Source of the DNA: Branchiostoma belcheri
Taxonomy: Eukaryota > Chordata > Leptocardii > Amphioxiformes > Branchiostomatidae
Direction of reading: 5' to 3'
NCBI RefSeq assembly: GCF_001625305.1
Contig: NW_017803058.1
Location: 461,108 to 525,107 of the forward strand
DNA: 64,000 nt
Made by a program: the position numbers and the translations under genes
The notes under the pieces: generated by a model
What the model saw: only the letters and a program-made list of their open reading frames with translations
Database searches by the model: none
Told to the model about the DNA's origin: nothing
Shown: positions 50,501 to 59,500 of the stretch, one piece after another
How positions within the stretch are numbered: position 1 is the first letter of the stretch
Layout of the letters: each line of letters starts with the position of its first letter

Positions 50501-53500
50501 CGCGAAAGAAAAATGTCTGGTCCATGATAGCAGTATTTCTCATAAAAATAATGTATATGATTTATTTTTCCCCCTTTGTCGGTCTTTTAGTCCCAAAACG
50601 TCTAAAAAAGCGGAAATTTGCCCATAAAACCGGACGAGGAAAGGTAGCTATCGACGTAAACAAATTATAAGCACATGGCGAAAATCAGCAAAATCGGCAA
50701 CGGGACAGAAAAATGCCTGGTCCATTTATCGATATTTACCATGAAAATGTCGTCTGTGGTGTATTTTTCCTCTGATGTGAGTTTTTAGGTCGCAAAACCT
50801 CTAAAAAAGCAGAAATTTGCCCACGAAAACGGACTGGCAAGGCATGGGGAGGGCGCTGTTGACGCCTGCATGACCCCCAAAGGTTAAAGGTCATAGGGCA
50901 CGTCCATTGCGCAATAACCTTAAATCACCAATTTAGCTAATTTTTTGGGGTTTCAAATTGATACAATCATACTATCGATTTTTAGGCAAACAAAGGGATA
51001 GAAACCAATTAAAATTTTGTGCAGATTAATTTTTTTTTCTTTAGAATTCTTTTTTGTTTCTTTTTTTTTCTCCCAAATCCCTGGGAGAACCCTGAAAACC
51101 TGTAGACTTGAATCAGGACCTGAATCTGAATTTAGCCCTGCAAGGGCTAGGGACATCTGTTAAGTTCTTCGAGCTGATCGACCGTTTAAAGCTCCATGAT
51201 CTGACACCTGAGTACCTGAGTGATGAAATATAATATTGCACAATCGATTTTTCATCATGTTCTGCTTATATAAACACAGCAATCAGCAAAGTCTAAAAAA
51301 AAAATAAAAAATAAAAATAAAATAAGATAATCCCTACCTACCGACCCTAATTTTTTCTGGACTGAAACAGGAAACACAACATTTTTTTTCCTTGGCCTGA
51401 GTTTAGTTGTTGGGGTGGCATGTACTCCCTCTGTGTCAAAACTCCCTCCGTGGCAAAACATGCGCCAATCAGCAATCCCACAAAAAAAATTAACGCTGCG
51501 GCGACACATGTCTGTGAAGGAGGCTAAAAACTTCAACCCAATGAAAAAGTGGACTCTATGCATACTTGTATTCAAATTACATTTGAAGAATGGTGGTTTG
51601 GCAGGACTTCCTTGTAGGACAGAGCTGCATCCTGTCTGCATCCGTTTTGAAAGTCCCAGTTTTGCCCTCTGCCAGCGCCATTGTTTCCTGGTGACCTCCT
51701 AGGATGTGAAAACAAAGGAAACTTATCGCTATGGAACAACTTACAGTTCATAACTTGTTATTATAAGGCCATGTTGATTTGATTCTGTCGGTTACATCCT
51801 CTGGGAACCCCAAAAACTGATGCAAGCGTGCGAATAGGAAAAGAGTATGGAAAAAAGGTGTCTTCGTTATGAAATCTGCATGGTCATGGCAAATAATAGA
51901 CTCTTCATTTCTGCACGTTCTCTTCTTTTCCTTTGGAATTTTTGGAATAGATTTTGGAATAGATTAAATTTTGCAGCTACTTTGTACGGTTTACAGTATG
52001 GTTGAAAATGTTCCATTCGCACGTGGATGTCATCCATATAATCAAATTAGCATGGCCTAATGTGTACAAAAAAATGTAGTCAGCATGACTTTTTACATGA
52101 CCTTGACTTGACTTTCATTGAACATGACCTTCCCCAGGCGAGACTGCCCCACTGTCGCAGCCTGAGTGAGATTGCGGCAGACCTGACAGACAACAGGGCG
52201 TCTGTAGCAGCCCTGGTCCTCTCCTCACCATCCTCCGAACCCTCCAAGTCTGAACAGATCACCGCTAGCTCCAGCTTTGGCAGCCTGCCCAGGACTAACA
52301 GTTGTAAGTACTGCAACACTTAGCACAGAATGTTCTTTTGATGCTGAATCATGTATGTAGAAATGGGGCTAATCTTAAACTTGTACATTGTGTATGTATA
52401 CAGATGGATAGTGTTCTAGCCAGCCTGAATTTTTTTCCCATCATCTCAGTTTTATTTGGCATAATATTATGTCAAGCACTGAATGTTGACCTTCTGAAAT
52501 GCTATTTCCTCCATTTTGAAGGATACATTTTGCTGGTAGATGCTTAGTTAAATGACATCTCTTTCCATATCTTTTTACACCGATTTTTGTGTATCAAAGA
52601 TGATGGAGTGGGCAAAATTTTTGTCTGTCATGAGAGGCAAAATTCTGTTAAAATAGAACACTGCAGATAGAGAATATTTACCTCTAATTCTCTGAACCGA
52701 CTTTAATGAACCGACTTGAATGTTTAATTGTAGATAGTAGCATAAAACAACTAGGTACATGTAGTAGCATATTCACCTCTAGTTATGGTCTGTGCACTGA
52801 TATTGAATGTTAAACACAATGATGAAACGACTAGATAGTAACTGTCATAGTGTCAAGGCGAAGGAGAATGACTGGGAGCCTTCATATCAGCCTGTAGCAC
52901 TTTTAGGGTTAAACATTCTGTACATACTTTATTCTGGATAGACTAATTGTTTGCAGGGAGTTTACAATGTGTGATCGCTGCCAAAAGAGCAAACTGTAAA
53001 CTGAGCTGTGCAAATTGAGTCTGTACAATTGAAGTGCTGTAAATTGTAGAAGAGACAGGAATCAACTATATGGAAGTGAAGTCAAAGATTTTGTACGTAC
53101 AATGTCTGTGTTTGCTACAGACAAAATCATAAGCTAAGACAAAGAATATCATTTCGCTGAAGGTTAGACATCCAGGTAATAAAATAAGCCAAAAAACAAT
53201 TACTGAGGCAAAAGGATATGATTTTGGAAACGGTCAGACGTTTCAGGTAGTATCCACTACCTTTCGTCAGTGACACTGGTGAGATCTCAAGATCAACATG
53301 TTAATAACTGCGAACTATTAATTGACAAATAATTTTAATAAAGACAATTTTTTTATACATGTAGTCCAATAGGACACAAAAGTTAGTCAAAGTCAAGACA
53401 AGGTTGATGCAAGTAGTCAAATAGAATGTTGAGAATATTACAGTTATGTATGTCTTACATGGACCTCAAGTTTTACATTTGACACATAGATGGTGTTGGG

Positions 53501-56500
53501 CACATGTGGAAAAAGTGGCCAGCCTGTGTTTTTGTAGAAGACAGATAACTGTCAGGGTTGCTTACCTTGTAGTGAGGGTGATATATGCCTGTGGGTCTGT
53601 TATTGGTCTGAAGTAAACACGGCAACCTGTGAATACATTTCTATCAATGGTCCTGAAAACAGAAAGCCTCAGCATTGAGGGTAGAAATGTGTAGTCAAGA
53701 AATACTGTGGTTGAGTGTGCAGTGCAGTGTTCTAGCCAGTGTCTGTCTTTCCATCATTGGAAGGAATTTTGCCACTAGATGACAGACAATGATTTTGCCC
53801 AATCCGTCATCTTTGACGGACCAAAATCAAAATCGACATGAAAAGATATGCAAAGAGATGTCATTAATTATAATAATATAATCTAGTCTTAGTTTATGAG
53901 CAAAATTTGCCACTCAAAATACAGACAAAAGAGTTTCAGAGGGTCAAGATTTCAACATTTTCCTAGGGAGCATGCCCCAGGACTCTTCGGTGTTGAACAT
54001 GACATTACAGCAAACAAAATTGAGAGGACGGAAAAATAATTCAGGCTGGCAAGAACACTGGTTCAGTGGGAAGTGATGATACGATTCCCTGGGTTGACAT
54101 CAGCAGGAAATGGTCCGTTTCCAAATTACACTGATGAGGTTTGCCAAAGACAAATAATCCCGGGGCTGAGACATGTGTCTGCAAGAAGGAACCCGGGTAC
54201 AAGAATCAGAAGAATGTGCCTCCAGGCCATGTCTTGTTGGTCAGTTCTGTTAAAAATTTCGAAGGAGGAAGTCCAAAATGAGTTACAGGAGAAGGAAGAG
54301 GCTAGCAAGGCGGTCTTTGTCTGTGTATTCTGGTGGTAAGTGTTTGTGGGAAGATGTTCACATGTGGTCTGTGAGAAGCAAGACGTGGTGTCAGTGTAGT
54401 ATCAACAAGGAGGACGTACACATAAACAAACCGGCTAGCTACAGGGGAGCTAGAGTACTATATCGCTTCTGACAGAAAGTCGAATTGTGTTGTCTTCTTG
54501 GTTCTATAATTATCTAGTATAATTTTGTTGTGTTAGCACACCACAGGTTACAAATCTATTCTAAGAACATTGTATGGTGTCTGATAGCAACACGTCACTT
54601 GCTATCTCTTTCTTGACATGCCTGACAGTGGAATTTTAGTCAGATTACTGTCCAGTTGGAAAATCCGTGACTGGCTTCCTGGGTTCACTAGCTTCCTGTG
54701 AAGTTTCCTCGTTTGTTAATTATGAGTAAGAACGCAGAGGTGGACAAAGCCCAGGGCTCTTCCACTTCCTGTCTTATGATTAAAACTTGAAAGTAGTCAT
54801 CAGTAAAGATCAGAAGTTTGTTTCCTTGTGTTCTTATGTGAGGTGTGTGTCTTTTGAAAAACTGGTTAGAGAACTACATTTGTACATGTACATTATTTGT
54901 GTTGTAAGATGATGGCATCTACTTTTATCAATTGAAAATAGTTTCACCTTTTTTCCACTTGGTTGAGCATTTAGGACTTCTAAGTGATGGAAGTCAGTCT
55001 AAAAGTTTGAATTTTCTTCCTCAGTTTCCAGTGACCAGTCGGAGCCCCAGAAGCAACTGTGTCGTGAGATGTACGCAGCACTGCGGGCCAGGAAAGAGAC
55101 CCTGGAGGACCAGCTCAAGCTGAAGACAGAAGCACTCAAACAACTCTGCATCAAGGAAGCGGTAAGTGCACTGCACCTGTAGTAATTTCTGGAGCTGCAA
55201 GGGGGAGCTTCAGTCTATTTTATGATATCAACTTTCTACAAACATGAAGCTGACCAGAAAATGTACTGATATTGACTGATGTTGATTATTAGGTAGCTAC
55301 ATGTACATTGTGGCCGTTCTGAACTGAAAATGTTCTTGACAATAATATACAACAAAATATTGTGTCTGTGCAAGTATTTAATGTTATGTAGATAGCTATA
55401 CTGTATATCACCTTATGTTGGCCCTCTGAGTAAACTCTTCACAGAACTACATGTATACATTCGTGGTGGTGGCAGGTGCAGCAAAAAAAAGGCTGTGAAT
55501 TATTTGTTTCTGGTAATGATATTAAGTTTGTGGTACAGAGGTGACTGCAAAAACCACAAATATAAAAGTACAGTACCACGAAAAATCGTGATTTACAGGA
55601 TGTGCATACTTTACTTTCCTTTAAATATTGATGAGGTATTTGACTTTGTTTAACAGGAGATCACAGGAGTGTTGTCCTCAGATATACCACTGAAACCCGG
55701 GGAGAGTCCACCCCAGATCAGAAGGCGGGTGGGGACAGCATTCACTTACTCTAGCAAGGTCGTGGAAGGGTCAGCAGGACAGGTCAGTGAAAAAAAAGGC
55801 ACTCAAATATGCAGAATATGAATAAGATAAAATTTGTCCTGGACAGCATAAGGGTGTAGAAAACAACTGCTCTTGACATCAAGCTTGCAAATTGATTTTT
55901 TGCAGTCTCTTGACCAGAGAATTTATTGGTGAATTCATACAAGTTTCTTGTTTTGATTACCCAATACCAGTGTTCTAGCCAGCCAGAATTTTTTTCGTCT
56001 CTCAATTTTGTTTGATTTTATGTGAACATCATGTCGAGCATCTAAGGTGCAAAGTGTTAAATTGAAATGCTATTTCCTGCATTTTGATGGGGTCAAGTTT
56101 GACCTCTCTTTTCGTACCTTTACACACTGATTTTTGTCTATCAAAGATGACGGATTGGGCAAAATGTTTTCAAATGACAGAAAGACCACTACCCAATACT
56201 ACAGGGTCGAAATAGATTTTGGGGCCAACTTGCACTGATGCAGATGAAAAAAAACATACTTGCACCAGAAGAAAAATAGTTGCACCCCCCAAAAATAATA
56301 GGTACACAACCAAAAGTACACGTAGTAACTTTAATAGCATCCAATATTTGCTTACACTACTAACCTACTAAAGGGATGTAGATAGTAACCTATCAATTAC
56401 AAAAAAATGAAGAAAAACTTAATGGATTCTGGTTTTGTTGATTTGTTCCCTTTCCAGTTTTTTATTGGGTATTTCTCCGTTAGTAACAGTGGATAAAGCA

Positions 56501-59500
56501 AACTTGCACCGTCGTGCATACAGGCAAAAATTAGTTGCACGACACCAAATTTACTTACACCAAGTTGCACACACTGTATTTCGACCCCTGACTACAATTG
56601 TATGAATGATTGAATTGTTCTTACTCCATCCCTAGGAGGCAGAAGCAGATTTAGAGAGAATAGAGCGTGAGTATGAGATCTTGTCCAAAATCACCAGCGC
56701 TGCCCTACGACTCGCCAACGACCCAAACGTCGCGAAGAAAGTCCGCAAGAAGAGAAAGGAGTCCTACCAGAAGTCCCTGCAAAAGGTAAAGCATCAGTGC
56801 TAACATTGGTGTGCTAGTGTAGTCATGTACATTGTTAGCATTCCTTCCTCTTATTGATTTGATTATATAGGTGACATCCTCTGTGAACCTCAAAACTGAT
56901 GCGAGCAAGCACCTGAATAAAAAAAGTTTGGCAAAAGAAAGTTACCTTCATTATGAAATCTACGTGGTCATGAAGGTTGAACAAATGACTGAACACACGG
57001 AGTTTGGAATTGCGAATAGTCATTTTCATTCCTTCACATTTTCTTCTTTTAATTTGGAATTGATTTTGGCAGCCAACAATTTGTCGTTTTCCTATTTTTT
57101 TTGCAATTGATGAGTCACTTTGCAGCTGCTTTGTACGATTTACAGCATGGTCGAAAACCTTTTTTGGGGGGAAAACCGATGAAAATTCATGCATGCACGG
57201 ATGTCATCCATATAATTACATGTATAAGATATTAACATATTATCAACATGGCCTAAACTATGAATAAGGAAGCTAAAGCAGGTGTAATGAAATAACTTTT
57301 TAATTTTGGATGTCAAAACTCCTATATTAATGTAACATGTGGAGGAATTCTTTGATTAGATAAGTGTGTACATTGAAGCGTTACAATGTTTTGATTTTTT
57401 CGTTAATACTCGTTTGTTTCAGTTGAAAACCCTGGAGGCCGTTCTGAACCATCTCAGGAAGCAGACCGGTATGCCGGCCAAAATGGCGCCGTACGCAGCG
57501 TTCATAGAAGGTACCCCAGCCGGCTTTCACGGCTTTCTAACCACGTCACTTTCTACTACATCGCTTACGCTTTGCAGCTTTGCCCTCTGTGCTTTTAGAA
57601 ATACAACAGTTATAACGTATACTGCACATACTCAGTCATATGCAGAATTTCTCTACTTGTACAAATGATCTCCACTGTATTCAGAGTAGAGTAGTTTTGA
57701 TGCCATGTATACGTAGTGTCTTGGCAAAGAGTTTACTGCAAAGAAGTGTTGTAGTTATGAAAAATGTAGTGTTCCAGCCCTTAAAACTATGGTAAGCTTT
57801 GTCTTGCAACTCACATAGAAACTACAAACCATTTGCCTTTGAAGTGTACTGATTCTTTATTTCACATTCTGACAGATTTGAATTTGTTTGTGTATTGAGA
57901 GTTCACCAGTTCTTTAGAATTTTGTCATAGTTTCAACCTGCTTTGTTTTGTATAATGCACCTTTGGTTTTACCCTCTTGACCCCTGCAACTCCACATGTG
58001 TGCTTCTTACTTTCAGATCTTGACCCCTCAGATAGTAGTTCTGTTTCTGATGTGGTAGATGATGGTGAGTGTTTAACCTGTAACTGTAGAATTTCACAGT
58101 CAGGGGGAGGGTTAAATGAACAGAAACTTGAAACTTGAATCATGAAATTAACTCAGTATCCATAAATTGCAAGTAAACTTTAAAAGGGTTTTTCAAATGT
58201 CAGCCTTACTAGTTAACATTTTCTCCAACCCGACATGATTGTAGATAGAAAAGAGACGGTATAATCAACAATATGCTGAATGTTGTTCCAATCCACATAC
58301 AATCAGAATCAGAATAACCCCAGCCATGCAACAGTCCTACCTCTTCTGTTTGCTGGTTGCCACATCTTTCCTCTGATCCTCGGATGCTTCTTGCTTGCCT
58401 GCATGATTCTATTATGATCCCCTTGCTTGAATGACATGAACTGTGAACCAGACTTTTCTTCTGGTAGAATTATTTGCAGTGATTTTTTAATGTGAAATAT
58501 TAACAGTATATCTCTTTGATTGAGTTTGAATTTTGCTGACAGGATCTTTTCGTTCCTACAGATGAACAATTCCCACCAACTCCTGAGACTAAGAGACCAC
58601 AGAGACCCGTTTCCCATCATGCAACATCTTGCCCACCGTCCCCTCAGAAGCAGCTGAGGTCAGCGACCTCCACGCCTTCCACGATCCCCCGCCAACACTC
58701 GCGCCAAATCAGGATGACGCGAACAACGTCCATGGAGTCTACGGGACCCAAGGAAACCACCTTGAAGAAATCCACGTGGAAACAGACTTCACTAGACGAC
58801 CCCGACCCCTTGTCGGCAAGGTCGAGCGGGTCAAGTTCAGGTTATAGGTCGCAGGGTCACGACCTTCACACGAGTATATCCCAGCTGTCTTTGCAGCGGA
58901 TGACCCACCAGGACAGCAGCCCCGACCTGCTCAGGCACAGCGTGCACAACTCTGTACACAGCTCATACTCGGACTGGCAGAGGAACGAGGCCTTACGGGG
59001 GTACATGCAGAAACACTCGTCTTCAAACAGCTCCCCGGACCTGTCCCTCAAATCCAGCGGCAGCAGCGGGTATTTACCGGGACACATGTACCGCGTACAG
59101 GGCTCCCCCGGGTTCAGCCGTGAGAGTAGCAGTTCGGAACTGTCGGAAAAAGCGTGGGTGCAGTCGCCGATCTACAGGAGAGGGTCGGCGCACAGCGATT
59201 CTAGTTGTCAGTGGGGGGAGGTCAACTCCTCGCCCGCCCACTACGGCGCGCCGCGTCTGCAAACCATCAAATCGCAGAGCTCGGAAAATGGCGAGGAAGT
59301 CGGCGAAAGGAGGTTATGGCGGTCGTCTCGGTCCAGCTCGCAGAATTCGGAACACCACAGCGTAAAGTCGCAGTATGACAATGTCCCCAGTAGTCCCAGT
59401 ACCCCTCTGTTGGTTAAAGCTAAAGCCCAGACTGTGCACGTACAAGCCTTACATGTGAGTAAGCCGTCACTGATGACATGTGAGCCTGTCAGGTCGCCGG

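Noticed and set aside
54073-54339. 88-codon frame as an extra FRMD4 exon
   Set aside because: No acceptor in the right phase and no similarity to FRMD4; exons 14 and 15 join perfectly without it.
58629-59365. Other open frames on both strands over exon 20
   Set aside because: Shadows of a GC-rich coding exon; only the frame continuous with the other exons fits FRMD4.
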